64,000 nucleotides of DNA, from contig NZ_AUGL01000001.1 in NCBI RefSeq assembly GCF_000422645.1, positions 354,908 through 418,907 on the forward strand, read 5' to 3'. A model generated the notes under the pieces. The model worked only from the letters and a program-made list of their open reading frames with translations, was not told where the DNA came from and searched no databases. Below are positions 33,525-43,565 of this stretch, in pieces. Source of the DNA: Ferrimonas futtsuensis DSM 18154 (lineage in GTDB: Bacteria > Pseudomonadota > Gammaproteobacteria > Enterobacterales > Shewanellaceae). The translations under genes and the position numbers were made by a program. Positions within the stretch are counted from its first letter, which is position 1, and every line of letters starts with the position of its first letter.

Positions 33525-34379
33525 CAGCCAGGTGGAGAGCTGGCGCTTGGGGTTCTGCTCCCTGGCCTGGGCCAGGGCTTCGCCCACGTCCACAGCGGGC
33601 AGCAGGTCGATGCTGACCCCCTCGCCAGGCTCCCGGTAGTTGGAGGCCTGCAGCACACTGGGGCCGGAGAGGCCGCGATGGGTGATCAGCATCTGCTCGG
33701 TAAAGGCCGGGCCACGCTGAGCAGCCACATTGGCGGTCAGGCTGATGCCGGACAGGGGCTCGAAGTGCTGTTTGTCCTGGGGTTGCAGGGTGAAGGGCAC
33801 CAGGCCGGCCCGGGTCGGTTTGAGCTTGAGACCAAACTGCTCCGCCAGCTTGTAGCCATAGGGAGTCGCCCCCAGCTTGGGCATGGAGAGGCCACCGGTG
33901 GCCACCACCAGAGACTGGCACTGGATGCGGCCGATGCTGGTGGCCACGGCAAAGCCGCTCTCCAGCCGGCTCACCGACTCAATGTCGGTACGCAGCCGCA
34001 GCTGCACCTGACCCTTGTCGCACTCATCCAGCAGCATGCGCACGATCTCTTTGGCACTGTCGTCGCAGAACAGCTGGCCGTGATCCCGCTCGTGGTAGGC
34101 GATGTTATGGCGCACCACCAGATCGATGAAGTCCCACTGGGTGTACTGGGCCAGGGCGGACTTGACGAAGTGGGGGTTGGCGCACAGGTAGTTGGCTGGC
34201 TCCACATAGAGGTTGGTGAAGTTGCAGCGGCCACCGCCACTGATGAGGATCTTCTTCCCCGCCTGCTTGGCGTGATCAACAACCATCACCTTACGACCAC
34301 GGGCGGCGGCGGTGGCGGCACACATCAATCCGGCGGCACCGGCGCCAATCACCAGCACCTCTGTTTCAAGACTCATCAC
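33189..34379 (-). CDS. BaiN/RdsA-like NAD(P)/FAD-dependent oxidoreductase (HI0933 family)
   Basis: A 396-residue flavoprotein with N-terminal Rossmann motif VLVIGAGAAGLMCAATAAARG, then AGKKILISGGGRCNFTN and VVATGGLSMPKLGATPYGY. The C-terminus ends LYFVGEVMDVTGWLGGFNFQ followed by the second FAD-contact region. E. coli YhiN is a relative; physiological substrate uncertain. The last 336 nt are overlapped on the opposite strand by the extended frame of the Mrp cluster's final gene. A terminator hairpin lies between this gene and gpsA. Confidence 0.88.
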   Translation of the reverse strand: MMSLETEVLVIGAGAAGLMCAATAAARGRKVMVVDHAKQAGKKILISGGGRCNFTNLYVEPANYLCANPHFVKSALAQYTQWDFIDLVVRHNIAYHERDHGQLFCDDSAKEIVRMLLDECDKGQVQLRLRTDIESVSRLESGFAVATSIGRIQCQSLVVATGGLSMPKLGATPYGYKLAEQFGLKLKPTRAGLVPFTLQPQDKQHFEPLSGISLTANVAAQRGPAFTEQMLITHRGLSGPSVLQASNYREPGEGVSIDLLPAVDVGEALAQAREQNPKRQLSTWLSEHFPGRLAETLIAYHGWPNQPLGQLNKATLADIPEQLNRWQLKPGGDEGYRTAEVTLGGVDTDELSSKTMECKRVPGLYFVGEVMDVTGWLGGFNFQWAWASGYVAGQNA

Positions 34380-34385
34380 TTCTAC

Positions 34386-34420
34386 CTAAAAAACAAAAAG
34401 GGATGCGGCTGCATCCCTTT
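34386..34420 (-). terminator. Terminator after gpsA (secB-gpsA transcript)
   Basis: A perfect 10-bp stem, AAAGGGATGC (34397-34406) with GCATCCCTTT (34411-34420), has loop GGCT. On the minus strand it is followed by a T-rich tract (A run 34386-34399 on plus). Confidence 0.87.
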
Positions 34421-34444
34421 GGAATCACTTTGACCAACACCATT

Positions 34445-35449
34445 TTACTCAGACTTGGGGTCCCGCGACAGCAGTTGTTTTGCTGCCTCTTTCACCGGCT
34501 TGCCCTCGTAGAGCACCTGGTAAAGCTGTTCGGAGATGGGCATCTCCACACCGACCCGCTTGGCCAGCATGTACACCTCTTTGGTGTTGCGATACCCCTC
34601 CACCACCTGACCGATCTCAGCCTGGGCGGTGTCCACATCCTTACCCTGGCCCAGAGCCAGGCCGAAACGGCGGTTACGGGACTGGTTGTCGGTGCAGGTC
34701 AGCACCAGATCACCCAGACCGGCCATTCCCATGAAGGTGTTCTTGTCCGCACCCAGGGCACACCCCAGGCGGCACAGCTCCACCAATCCACGGGTAATCA
34801 GCGCGGTTCTGGCATTGGCGCCAAAACCGATGCCGTCGGACATGCCAGCGCCGATGGCAATGACATTCTTCACCGCACCGCCAAGCTGCATGCCGATGAA
34901 ATCGGCGTTGCGATACACCCGAAGCCAGGTGCCACAATGCATCAGCCTGGCCATATCGTCGGCGAAATCGTCGTCGGTGGAAGCCAGGGAGATGGCCGTG
35001 GGCAGGCCAGACGCCATCTCTTTGGCAAAGGTGGGACCGGACATCACCGCCAACGGGATCTGCTCACCCAGGATCTCCCGGGCCACATCCTGCAGCAGCC
35101 GACCAGTCTCGGGCTCCAGGCCCTTGGTGGCCCAGACGACGCGGGCGTCATCGCGCAACAGGGGCTGGGCCTGCTTCAGCACCAGGGCGAACACATGGCT
35201 CGGCACCACCACCAGCACGTTGCGGCTGGCAGCCAGGGCTTTGCCCAAATCCGCTTCCACCACCAGCTCATCGGGAAAATCGACGCCGGGGAGAAACTCC
35301 TCGTTGCGGCGATCCTGTTCCAGCTGGGCCATATGCTCAGGCAAGTGCCCCCAGATGATGGTGCGATGACCATTACGGGCCAGGGATATGGCAAGGGCGG
35401 TGCCGTAAGACCCCGCCCCTAAAACCGTTACTGCGGCTTGTTCAGTCAA
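34445..35449 (-). CDS. gpsA: NAD(P)H-dependent glycerol-3-phosphate dehydrogenase GpsA
   Basis: Reduces dihydroxyacetone phosphate to sn-glycerol-3-phosphate for phospholipid synthesis. 334 residues: N-terminal [21 protein letters not shown] (dinucleotide binding), [33 protein letters not shown] and the catalytic Lys in [13 protein letters not shown]. It directly follows secB (13-nt gap), the usual gammaproteobacterial order. Confidence 0.95.
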   Translation of the reverse strand: MTEQAAVTVLGAGSYGTALAISLARNGHRTIIWGHLPEHMAQLEQDRRNEEFLPGVDFPDELVVEADLGKALAASRNVLVVVPSHVFALVLKQAQPLLRDDARVVWATKGLEPETGRLLQDVAREILGEQIPLAVMSGPTFAKEMASGLPTAISLASTDDDFADDMARLMHCGTWLRVYRNADFIGMQLGGAVKNVIAIGAGMSDGIGFGANARTALITRGLVELCRLGCALGADKNTFMGMAGLGDLVLTCTDNQSRNRRFGLALGQGKDVDTAQAEIGQVVEGYRNTKEVYMLAKRVGVEMPISEQLYQVLYEGKPVKEAAKQLLSRDPKSE

Positions 35450-35462
35450 CTGACACGCTCCC

Positions 35463-35945
35463 TTAGGCGTCAGCTTGCTCAGCGGCTTGTTCCTGCTGAC
35501 GCTGAACGTACTGAGCGAACAGGGCGTCGAAGTTTACAGGAGCCAGGTTCAGTGGAGGGAAGGTACCACGGTTAACCATGCTGGCGATCGCTTCGCGGGC
35601 GTATGGGAACAGGATGTTAGGGCAACCGGCACCCAGGGCGTGGGCCAGCTGAGGCTCGGGCAGGTTGGCGATGGAGAAGATACCGGCTTGCTGTACTTCA
35701 CACAGGAAGGCGACGTCTTCTTCAACCTTGGTGGTCACGGTGATGTTCAGAACCACTTCATACACATCGTCAGCCAGCTTGTTGCTGCGAGTGTCCAGGT
35801 CCAGTTTAACTTCTGGCTTCCACTCTTTCTGGAAGATGGCGGGGGAGTTAGGAGTCTCGAAGGAGATGTCCTTGGTGTATACACGCTGAATCTGGAACTG
35901 AGGTGCGGCCTGCTCGTTGGCTGCGGTGTTAGCTGCTTCTGCCAT
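35463..35945 (-). CDS. secB: Protein-export chaperone SecB
   Basis: Tetrameric cytoplasmic chaperone that keeps precursors unfolded and hands them to SecA. 160 residues, core [18 protein letters not shown], conserved [10 protein letters not shown] and [13 protein letters not shown], with an acidic Gln-rich C-terminus. Precedes gpsA; a rhodanese gene lies 140 nt upstream on the same strand. Confidence 0.95.
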   Translation of the reverse strand: MAEAANTAANEQAAPQFQIQRVYTKDISFETPNSPAIFQKEWKPEVKLDLDTRSNKLADDVYEVVLNITVTTKVEEDVAFLCEVQQAGIFSIANLPEPQLAHALGAGCPNILFPYAREAIASMVNRGTFPPLNLAPVNFDALFAQYVQRQQEQAAEQADA

Positions 35946-36085
35946 TTGTCTAAATCCTAAATATTGTTGTCGTCGTTCTGGGCGTCTCGTTGCTTCTGTA
36001 CCTGGTTACGGCGGTCGCGCCGGGCCGGCCTGAAGCTGTGAGTGTGTCGCCATCCATATCGTCTAATGCGCGACCAGAAAGAGGT

Positions 36086-36520
36086 TTAGCGCTTCTTACG
36101 CACTACCAGCAGGTTGGCCGCTTTCCAATCGGTCATGCCACCCTGCAGGCTGAATACCTTCTCAAAGCCTGCGGAAACCAACATTTGCGCCGCCTGTACG
36201 GAGCTCACGCCAGCGTTACACACAACTATAATGGGAGCACTCTTGTGGTTTTCAAGGGTGGACAGCTGATTATTTTTAATCTCAGCCAGAGGAATGTGCT
36301 TGGCATTGGCGATGTGGCCCTTGCGGAACTCCTCATCGCTGCGTACGTCTACGACCACAGCTTCCTCTTTGTTGATCATCTGCACCGCCTGCTGGGCGGG
36401 GATATTCTTAACTTTAGAGAAGGCGGATTTGATGGTGACGAACAGGAAGGCCACCAGCAGACCTGCCCAAGCCGCGCTCAGCATGGCGTGACGGCCGAGA
36501 AAATCGATATATTCCTGCAT
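36086..36520 (-). CDS. Membrane-anchored rhodanese-like sulfurtransferase (YibN-like)
   Basis: 144 residues. One N-terminal membrane segment (about residues 13-30, SAAWAGLLVAFLFVTI) is followed by a single rhodanese domain with the active-site Cys in VVCNAGVSS and DVRSDEEFRKGHI at its entrance. The frame is open upstream to 36628, but ATG 36520 (AGGCAAGTTA before it) matches YibN. The order rhodanese-secB-gpsA matches enterobacterial yibN-grxC-secB-gpsA with grxC missing. Confidence 0.88.
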   Translation of the reverse strand: MQEYIDFLGRHAMLSAAWAGLLVAFLFVTIKSAFSKVKNIPAQQAVQMINKEEAVVVDVRSDEEFRKGHIANAKHIPLAEIKNNQLSTLENHKSAPIIVVCNAGVSSVQAAQMLVSAGFEKVFSLQGGMTDWKAANLLVVRKKR

Positions 36521-36756
36521 TAACTTGCCTAAATCGGTTGACGTTGGTGAGGAGTGAAAGTCGCCAGTATAACCGGATCCCCCGGCTTGTGAAGTGCTTG
36601 TAACCGGCAGGGACGGGGTGCGGATCACAGCGCAGGGGAAATAAGGATGTAATAAAATTACATTTTTGCCTGGGCGATCTGGAGAAGATCGCTGGTTACG
36701 TTGTACACTGACAGCAGTTTTATTTGCGATTGCCTCGACGGCAAAAAGGATAGTAG

Positions 36757-38292
36757 ATGACCAAGCGCACTACCCCACTTGCCCTCCTGATCCTGGACGG
36801 CTGGGGACACAGAGCCGACGCTGACGACAACGCCATCAGCAGGGCCAACACTCCCACAATGGATCGCCTGTTCCGCGACTACCCCTCCACCCTGATCTCC
36901 GGTGCGGGTAACGACGTTGGCCTGCCCGACGGTCAGATGGGTAACTCCGAAGTGGGCCACATTAACCTGGGCGCCGGACGCATCGTCTACCAGGACCTGA
37001 CCCGCATCGGCAAGTCCATCGACGACGGTGAGTTCAGCCACAACCCTGTACTGTGCAGTGCCGTAGACAAGGCCAACGCCAACGACGGTGCCGTGCACAT
37101 CATGGGCCTGCTCTCTCCGGGCGGCGTACACAGCCATGAGGACCACCTGGAAGCGGCCATCCGCATGGCCGCCGCGCGGGGTGCCAAGAAGGTGTACCTG
37201 CACGGCTTCCTGGACGGCCGCGATACCCCGCCCCGTTCCGCCCACGACTCCCTGGTGCGCTTCGACAAGCTGTTTGCCGAACTGGGCTGTGGCGCCATCG
37301 GCTCCATCGTAGGCCGTTACTACGCCATGGATCGCGATCAGCGCTGGGAGCGGGTTCAGGCCGCCTTTGATCTGCTGACCCTGGGCAAGAGCGAGCACAG
37401 CTACGCCAGTGCCACCGACGCCCTGCAGGCGGCCTACGATCGTGATGAGAACGACGAATTCGTCGCCCCCTCCTCCATCGACGCCAACGCCACCTTCAAC
37501 GATGGCGATGCGGTGATCTTCATGAACTTCCGTGCCGATCGGGCCCGTCAGCTAACCCGCGCCTTTGTCGACGCCGACTTCGACGGTTTCACCAAACAGA
37601 AGACCCCGAAACTGGCCGACTTCGTGATGCTGACCGAGTACGCCGCCGACATCGACACCAGCTGTGCCTTCCCGCCTGAGGCCCTGAAGAACACCTTCGG
37701 TGAGCTGATGGCCAGCCAGGGCAAACGCCAGCTGCGCATCTCCGAAACCGAGAAATACGCTCACGTCACCTTCTTCTTCAATGGTGGCATCGAGCAGCCT
37801 TTCGAGGGCGAAGAGCGCATCCTGGTGAAATCCCCCAATGTGGCCACCTACGACATGCAGCCCGAGATGAGCAGCGGCGAGTTGACCGACAAGCTGGTGG
37901 ATGCCATCGAGAATGGCGGTTTTGACACCATCATCTGCAACTACCCCAACGGTGACATGGTGGGGCATACCGGTGACTTTGATGCCGCCGTGAAAGCCTG
38001 TGAAGCGGTGGATGCCAGCATCCAACGCGTCTTGGAGGCCGTCGAGCGTGCCGGTGGCGAGTGCCTGATCACCGCCGACCACGGTAACGCCGAGCAGATG
38101 TGCGACGCCAACACCGGCCAGGCGCATACCGCCCACACCAGCGAACCGGTGCCTTTCATCTATGTGGGCCGCAATGCCCAGGTACGGGAAGGTGGCCGAC
38201 TCTCCGACGTGGCTCCCACCATGCTGCACCTGATGGGCCTGGAGATCCCCGAGGAGATGACCGGCACCCCCATCGTCACCCTGGCGGAATAA
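36757..38292 (+). CDS. gpmI: 2,3-bisphosphoglycerate-independent phosphoglycerate mutase
   Basis: Interconverts 3- and 2-phosphoglycerate in glycolysis using two Mn2+ ions. 511 residues: [10 protein letters not shown] (metal Asp), the phospho-Ser in [36 protein letters not shown] and C-terminal [11 protein letters not shown] with [20 protein letters not shown] is just upstream of ATG 36757. envC starts 1 nt after its stop, so they share a transcript. Confidence 0.96.
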   Translation: MTKRTTPLALLILDGWGHRADADDNAISRANTPTMDRLFRDYPSTLISGAGNDVGLPDGQMGNSEVGHINLGAGRIVYQDLTRIGKSIDDGEFSHNPVLCSAVDKANANDGAVHIMGLLSPGGVHSHEDHLEAAIRMAAARGAKKVYLHGFLDGRDTPPRSAHDSLVRFDKLFAELGCGAIGSIVGRYYAMDRDQRWERVQAAFDLLTLGKSEHSYASATDALQAAYDRDENDEFVAPSSIDANATFNDGDAVIFMNFRADRARQLTRAFVDADFDGFTKQKTPKLADFVMLTEYAADIDTSCAFPPEALKNTFGELMASQGKRQLRISETEKYAHVTFFFNGGIEQPFEGEERILVKSPNVATYDMQPEMSSGELTDKLVDAIENGGFDTIICNYPNGDMVGHTGDFDAAVKACEAVDASIQRVLEAVERAGGECLITADHGNAEQMCDANTGQAHTAHTSEPVPFIYVGRNAQVREGGRLSDVAPTMLHLMGLEIPEEMTGTPIVTLAE

Positions 38293-38293
38293 G

Positions 38294-39433
38294 ATGAAGT
38301 TTCTGTCGTTCCTGTGGCCCGCCATCCTGGCGGGCCTGTTCAGCCTGCCCCTGGCCGCCAGCCAGGAAGAGATCGATCAGCAACAGCAGCAGCTCCAGAA
38401 GCTGCAGAAGCAGATCAAGGCCAGTCAGTCCAAGCTGATTGCCAGCAAGGCCAGCCGGGACAAGACCAGCAAGGCGCTGCGCCAGGATGAACTGGCCATC
38501 AGCAAACAGGCGGCCGCCATTCGAGGCAACCGCAACAAGCTGAACAGCCTCAATGGTCAGCTGGCCGAGCTCTCCAAAGAGCAGACTCAGCTGGAGCGAC
38601 AGTATCAACAGCAACAGCAGCAGCTGGCCGCCCAGATCCGCGCCTCCTGGGTCGCGGGTCAGGGGGAAACCGGTCAACTGCTGCTCAAGCAAAACAGTGC
38701 CGACAAACAGCGGCTGCTGACCTATTACCACTACCTCAATCAGGCACGCATCCAGGCCATGGAAGCGATTGCCGACACCAAAGACGCGCTCACCAACAAC
38801 CATCGCCAGCAGCTGGAGCGCAAAGCCCAACTGGAGCGCACCCAGGAGAAACTGGACAACCAGCAAAAATCCCTTCGCCAGCAGCAGGAGAAGCGTCAGC
38901 AGACCCTGACCAAACTGGAGGCCCAGCTCAAGAAGGAGAGCCGCAAGCTCAACCAACTTGAGGTCGACAGCGAGATCCTGGCCCTGGCCATCGAGGAGGC
39001 TCTGGCCGCCCTCGCCGCCCGCCCGGTATCACTGGACGGGCTGAAGAAGCTCAAGGGCAAGCTGGACTGGCCACTCACCGGCAAGGTCAAACACCGCTTC
39101 GGCAGCCACCGCCAGGGGCAGCTCAAGTGGAACGGCCTGCTGATCGCCGGGCGGGAGGGCCGCAATGTGGAAGCGGTCGCCCCAGGCCAGGTGGTGTTCT
39201 CCAACTGGCTGCGCGGCTATGGCATGGTGGTGGTAGTGGATCATGGCGAAGAGTACCTCAGCCTGTACGGCCACGCCCAAAGCCTGCTCAAGGAGGTGGG
39301 CGACCGGGTGGAAGGGGGAGAGGTGATTGCTCTCAGCGGAGACTCAGGCGGACAGTCCGATAGCGGACTATACTTTGAAATCCGTCATAGGGGACTCGCT
39401 GTGGACCCTGCCCCCTACCTGAAGAGGCGGTAA
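38294..39433 (+). CDS. envC: Murein hydrolase activator EnvC
   Basis: Periplasmic activator of amidases AmiA/AmiB at the division septum, itself controlled by FtsEX. 379 residues: signal peptide ending LAAS, a long Gln-rich coiled coil (about 22-260) and a C-terminal LytM/M23 domain. The LytM site is degenerate (KWNGLLIA in place of the metal-binding HxxxD; YFEIRHR in place of HFEIR), as expected for a non-enzymatic activator. It is in the operon gpmI-envC-ctpA-yibQ, and ftsE/ftsX are also in this window (44.9-46.5 kb). Confidence 0.92.
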   Translation: MKFLSFLWPAILAGLFSLPLAASQEEIDQQQQQLQKLQKQIKASQSKLIASKASRDKTSKALRQDELAISKQAAAIRGNRNKLNSLNGQLAELSKEQTQLERQYQQQQQQLAAQIRASWVAGQGETGQLLLKQNSADKQRLLTYYHYLNQARIQAMEAIADTKDALTNNHRQQLERKAQLERTQEKLDNQQKSLRQQQEKRQQTLTKLEAQLKKESRKLNQLEVDSEILALAIEEALAALAARPVSLDGLKKLKGKLDWPLTGKVKHRFGSHRQGQLKWNGLLIAGREGRNVEAVAPGQVVFSNWLRGYGMVVVVDHGEEYLSLYGHAQSLLKEVGDRVEGGEVIALSGDSGGQSDSGLYFEIRHRGLAVDPAPYLKRR

Positions 39434-39468
39434 CACAGCCCCGCCAACGTGGCCAGAGGGTATGCGCT

Positions 39469-40659
39469 ATGCCGCAACTGTTCGCCTTGCTGGTCGGCAT
39501 TCTGCTTGTATTCAGTCCGCAGGCAGAAGAGCACAGGGAAGTGGCGGCGCCGACACTGGAGGAAGCCCAGGAACTGATCGTCACGGTGCAGGACATCGTG
39601 GAGTACTACTACGTCGATCAGGTGGACCGCCGGGCCATGATAGAGGGTGCGCTTAAGGGGTTGTTTGAATCCCTGGATCCGCACTCCACCTACCTGACCC
39701 CTCAGACTCTGGAGCTGCTCAGGGAAGCCAACGACGGCCACTACTATGGCTATGGCATCGAGGTGAGCATCGACGAGGGGGTGGTGCAGGTGATCACGCC
39801 CCTGGCACACAGCTCTGCCCATTACGCCGGCATCAAGCCTGGCGATATTCTGGTGCGCGTGGACGACCTGCCCGCCACACCGGACACCATGGATAAGCTG
39901 ATCCAGTACATCAAGACCGCCAGCCGGGAAGACCGTACCCTCACCCTGACCCTCAAACGGGAAAAGGCACCCATGCCGCTGACGGTCAGCCTGCAACCCA
40001 GCAACATCACCATCGACAGTACCCAGTTTCACTCCCTGCCTCATCAGGTGGGCTACCTGAAGATAAACAGTTTCAACCGTCAGACCACGGATGAGGTGGC
40101 CAGATTCAGCAGCCGCATCCAGCAGGAGGGGCTCACCCAGCTGATTCTGGATCTGCGCAACAACCCGGGCGGCATGTTCGATTCTGCCGTTCAGATCGCC
40201 GACATGTTCCTCGATGCCGGGCTTATCGTCTCCACCCATGGCCGGTTCCTGGACGCCAACAACGACTACTACGCCTCAGACAACGCTCCTCTGGGGCAGT
40301 TGGAAGTGGTGGTGCTGATCAACGAAGGCAGCGCCTCGGCGGCGGAGATTCTGGCCGGCGCCCTTAAGGATCACCAGAGAGCCACCCTGTTTGGCCAAAC
40401 CTCGTTCGGCAAGGGCACGGTGCAGAGCCTGATCCCGCTGCTGGGCCAACAGGGCGCCATCAAACTGACCACCGCCCGCTATGCCACCCCCAACGGCACC
40501 TTCATCGATAAGAAGGGAATCGATCCCGACATTCAGGTGCTGCTGGAGAATAGCGTCGAGAAGCCTATAATGGCTGAATCAGAAATGAACGGACAATGGC
40601 TACAGGACAGTCAGCTGGCCGCCGCCTATGAGTGGTTGTTGCAGCCTTCCCGGGAGTAA
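39469..40659 (+). CDS. S41 family C-terminal processing peptidase (CtpA-like)
   Basis: 396-residue exported serine protease. Signal peptide ends near residue 19. A PDZ domain (about 95-180; YGYGIEVSIDEGVVQV, PGDILVRVDDLPA) precedes the catalytic core: Ser in INEGSASAAEI and Lys in QTSFGKGTVQ. It processes or degrades periplasmic proteins. Position after envC is conserved in gammaproteobacteria; a role in septal or lipoprotein processing is plausible. Confidence 0.92.
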   Translation: MPQLFALLVGILLVFSPQAEEHREVAAPTLEEAQELIVTVQDIVEYYYVDQVDRRAMIEGALKGLFESLDPHSTYLTPQTLELLREANDGHYYGYGIEVSIDEGVVQVITPLAHSSAHYAGIKPGDILVRVDDLPATPDTMDKLIQYIKTASREDRTLTLTLKREKAPMPLTVSLQPSNITIDSTQFHSLPHQVGYLKINSFNRQTTDEVARFSSRIQQEGLTQLILDLRNNPGGMFDSAVQIADMFLDAGLIVSTHGRFLDANNDYYASDNAPLGQLEVVVLINEGSASAAEILAGALKDHQRATLFGQTSFGKGTVQSLIPLLGQQGAIKLTTARYATPNGTFIDKKGIDPDIQVLLENSVEKPIMAESEMNGQWLQDSQLAAAYEWLLQPSRE

Positions 40660-41471
40660 TCATCAGGTACGCTCTTCTGGCTCTGCTGCTGTGGGCACAA
40701 ACCGCCGCAGCCGCAGAGCTCACCCTAATCATCGACGACGTAGGTTACCGGCAAACCGATAAAGGCGTGCTGGCTCTGCCTGCTGCCACCACATTGAGCG
40801 TGCTGCCCCACACCCCCTGGGGCCGCCAGTTGGCCATCGCCGGATGGCGCCGGGGCAATGAGATCATGCTGCACCTGCCGATGCTGGCCGATGGTGGCAA
40901 CGCCCTGGGGCCCAGCGCTCTGGTTGGCGGCATGACCCCCTGGGAGGTGCAAGTCACCATCAAGCGGGCCCTGGCCGACATCCCCTTTGTCCAGGGCATC
41001 AATAACCACATGGGCAGCACCCTGACCCGTCAGCGACCGATGATGGACAGCGTGATGACGGAAGTGGCCGACAGAGATCTCTACTTTGTCGACAGCCTCA
41101 CCACCCCGGACTCCGTCGCCTATGACGCCGCCGTGGCCCAGGGCATACCGGCCCTGAAGCGCCATGTGTTCCTGGACAACGAAACCCAGGAGGTGGACCT
41201 GCAGAAGCAGTTTGACCAGGCGGTGACCATCGCCAAGAGATATGGCCGGGCGGTGCTCATTGGCCACCCCTACCCGGAAACCCTGGCCTTCCTTGAGCAG
41301 ACGTTGCCCATCCTGGAGGACCAGGGCGTCTCCCTGGTGCCGGCTTCTGCTCTGCTCAGCGACGAGCAGCGCGCCCAGCTGCGCCCCTTGAAACCGCCCA
41401 CCGCCTTTCTGCATAAACTGCCCACACCGCAAGCTTCCCAGGCGAGTCTGGGCGGTGTCCGCCTCCACTGA
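40632..41471 (+). CDS. Divergent polysaccharide deacetylase (YibQ family)
   Basis: 279 residues from GTG 40632. Secreted protein: hydrophobic signal region RYALLALLLWAQTAAA then AELTLIIDDVGYRQTD. Family motifs: IMLHLPML, GINNHMGSTLT, FVDSLTTPDS and GHPYPETL. Function unknown but linked to envC in many genomes. GTG 40632 lacks a Shine-Dalgarno and overlaps ctpA by 28 nt; GGGAG at 40652-40656 is instead spaced for an ATC codon at 40659/40662 with no ATG, GTG or TTG there, so the start is uncertain. Confidence 0.85.
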   Translation: MVVAAFPGVIIRYALLALLLWAQTAAAAELTLIIDDVGYRQTDKGVLALPAATTLSVLPHTPWGRQLAIAGWRRGNEIMLHLPMLADGGNALGPSALVGGMTPWEVQVTIKRALADIPFVQGINNHMGSTLTRQRPMMDSVMTEVADRDLYFVDSLTTPDSVAYDAAVAQGIPALKRHVFLDNETQEVDLQKQFDQAVTIAKRYGRAVLIGHPYPETLAFLEQTLPILEDQGVSLVPASALLSDEQRAQLRPLKPPTAFLHKLPTPQASQASLGGVRLH

Positions 41472-41498
41472 AAAGGGCCAGCAACCGCTGGCCCTTTT
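41471..41498. terminator. Bidirectional terminator between yibQ-like gene and SnoaL lipoprotein
   Basis: A perfect 12-bp stem, AAAAGGGCCAGC (41471-41482) with GCTGGCCCTTTT (41487-41498), has loop AACC. T runs serve both directions; the two genes converge here. Confidence 0.9.
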
Positions 41499-41513
41499 CG
41501 ATGGTACGGCAGG

Positions 41514-42386
41514 TTAGAAGCCAAACTTGCCGTTGCTGTTGGCCCACTGCTCCTGGGGCGGAATCGCTTCGATGGTGTCCCAGTGCTCGACAATCTTGCC
41601 TTTGCTCAGGCGGAACAGATCGTAGAAGGCCACATGCTCACCGAGGAACTGGCCCTCACTCACCGACAGCACGAAGTTGCCCTTACCCAGGGTGATGTGG
41701 TGCTTGGAGTAGATCATCGAGGTGCCCGCGTCCGCCAGTGCCCCCAGGGCAGCGAACAGTCCCTCCAGATCATCGGCCACCCCTGGGTTGTGCTGCAGGT
41801 AGTCGCCCTTGCCTCCGTCGATGTAGTTACTGATGTCCCCTGTGCCATCCATCAGGATGGTCTCGACGAACTCATTGACGATCATGATGTTTTCGTCAGT
41901 CTTATCCAGATCTTGTATGCGGGTCTCGCCGTCGAACTGGGTGCGGCCGCTGGCGTTGGGCGGCGCAATCTCCTGCAGGTTGTCCCAATGTTCCACGATC
42001 AGGCCATTCTCAAAACGGAAGATGTCGAAGCCCGCTTTGGGGCCGAAGAAGTTGTACTCGGTATGAGCCACCACGTACTCACCGTACTCGAATACCCGCT
42101 TCACGTCCGCCTTGGCGCTGCCCTCCGGCAGCGCCTGCAGTGCCTCACCGAAGCCAGCCAGGCCATCTTTCACCGCCAGGTTGTGCTGAATGTATTTGTT
42201 GGGGTTGATGTAAGCCACCGGCTCCTGATCACCGGTCTCGATGCTCTTCAGCAGGGCCACCACCTTCTGCTCCTTATCGGTCAGGGCGGAGGTCTCATCG
42301 TCGGAGTCGGAATTGGCGCAGCCCACCAGGCCCAGTGCCAGAACCATCGAGGTGGCGGTAGCCAGAAGTTTGATCTGCTGTTTCAT
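41514..42386 (-). CDS. Lipoprotein with two SnoaL/NTF2-like domains
   Basis: 290-residue lipoprotein: signal with lipobox LGLVGC, then an acidic linker (ANSDSDDETSALTD). Two related SnoaL-like domains follow (about 35-150 and 155-290), both with a cone-fold pattern: KYIQHNLAVKDGLAGFGEAL / DYLQHNPGVADDLEGLFAAL and IVEHWDNLQEIAPP / IVEHWDTIEAIPPQ. The internal repeat is obvious. The downstream ATG (42386) with GAGAGA upstream is preferred over 42533. Function unknown; the family includes cyclases and isomerases. An AraC regulator lies just upstream on the same strand. Confidence 0.88.
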   Translation of the reverse strand: MKQQIKLLATATSMVLALGLVGCANSDSDDETSALTDKEQKVVALLKSIETGDQEPVAYINPNKYIQHNLAVKDGLAGFGEALQALPEGSAKADVKRVFEYGEYVVAHTEYNFFGPKAGFDIFRFENGLIVEHWDNLQEIAPPNASGRTQFDGETRIQDLDKTDENIMIVNEFVETILMDGTGDISNYIDGGKGDYLQHNPGVADDLEGLFAALGALADAGTSMIYSKHHITLGKGNFVLSVSEGQFLGEHVAFYDLFRLSKGKIVEHWDTIEAIPPQEQWANSNGKFGF

Positions 42387-42620
42387 AACTGTCTCTCCCT
42401 TGGAATCTGGACACCATCCTAGATTCTTCCCTCGGGTGAGACACGGTGGGTCCACGCCTAAAAATGGTAAATGTCGAACAATTAAATTGACTAACCAGGG
42501 TTTGAAAGGGGAGTTAAACAACCGCCATGGCAACGAAGATCATCAAATGTCTGCAAACGTTAGGGCAATAGAGCAAACTGCGCACAAACTTTATCAATCA
42601 CCCGCTTGGTGAATCCCCAC

Positions 42621-43511
42621 CTACAGAGTGGGCGTGATGAAACTGTGACGAAACTGGCTGGGCGTCATCCCCACCTGCTTTTTAAAGTACTTAACGAAAT
42701 TGCTGGCATCTTCAAACCCCAGGTCCAGTGCCATCTGCGAGGAGGTGTCCTGGCTGACCACCAGCCGCCGCTTGATCTCCAAAATGGCATAAGCGTCGAT
42801 GGCCTGCTTGGCGGTCATCTCCATGGCGGCCTTACACAGACAATTGAGGGTCTTATAGGTAATGCCTATCTGACTGGCGTACCAGTTGGCGTCCCGGGTC
42901 TGATGAAAGTGGTTCTCCAGCAACCCAATGAAACGTCCCAGTCGGGCGCGCTGCTCATCCGGCAGTCTCTCCTGGCGTTGTTGTGGCTTCAGCCTGTGAA
43001 GCAACAGATTCAGCGCGGAGAACAGGTGCATCACCATCAGTGAATCCGGCCGCTCCAGAGCGGTTTCCGCCGCCATCTCACCGGTCAGGGCACGACAGCG
43101 GGCCAGGTTATCGGCATCGAGTTGGGTCAGCGGATGGTGATGTTGATTCAGATGGGTGGGGGTAAAGCTGGTCAGGCGCATCTGATTATGCAGCTTGTCC
43201 AGGAAGCCCTGGGTGAACAGCAACAGCTTCCCTTTCAGCTCAGCACTGAAACGGAAGGCCTGAACCTGGCCCGGCTGCACAAAGACCACGCTTCCCGGCG
43301 AAACGGGGTACTCCTGAAAGTCCACCATGTGACGGCCCTGGCCCTGCTCAATCAACAACAGTTGGAAGAAGCGGATACGATGGGGAAGCTGGGGATCGTG
43401 CCGCTTCATGGTGCGGCCAGACAGGGACTGCAGAGACAGGATCTCAAGCTCTGCCTGATTGGTTCGATTGAGATCAAACCCCACCTTGGGAATCGCCATC
43501 CCTGTCTCCAC
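42621..43511 (-). CDS. AraC family transcriptional regulator
   Basis: 296 residues. N-terminal cupin-like effector domain (about 45-130, with PGSVVFVQPGQVQAF) and C-terminal two helix-turn-helix AraC DNA-binding domain (about 190-290, QIGITYKTLNCLCKAAMEMTAKQAI and ALDLGFEDASNFVKYFKKQVGMTPSQFR). It is 234 nt upstream of the SnoaL-type lipoprotein on the same strand, so that gene is a likely target; the inducer is unknown. Confidence 0.9.
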   Translation of the reverse strand: METGMAIPKVGFDLNRTNQAELEILSLQSLSGRTMKRHDPQLPHRIRFFQLLLIEQGQGRHMVDFQEYPVSPGSVVFVQPGQVQAFRFSAELKGKLLLFTQGFLDKLHNQMRLTSFTPTHLNQHHHPLTQLDADNLARCRALTGEMAAETALERPDSLMVMHLFSALNLLLHRLKPQQRQERLPDEQRARLGRFIGLLENHFHQTRDANWYASQIGITYKTLNCLCKAAMEMTAKQAIDAYAILEIKRRLVVSQDTSSQMALDLGFEDASNFVKYFKKQVGMTPSQFRHSFITPTL

Positions 43512-43565
43512 TTCTGTTACCGACAGCCCAGTGTACTGGCTGCCGTCACAGGCGCAAGCAGGAGG

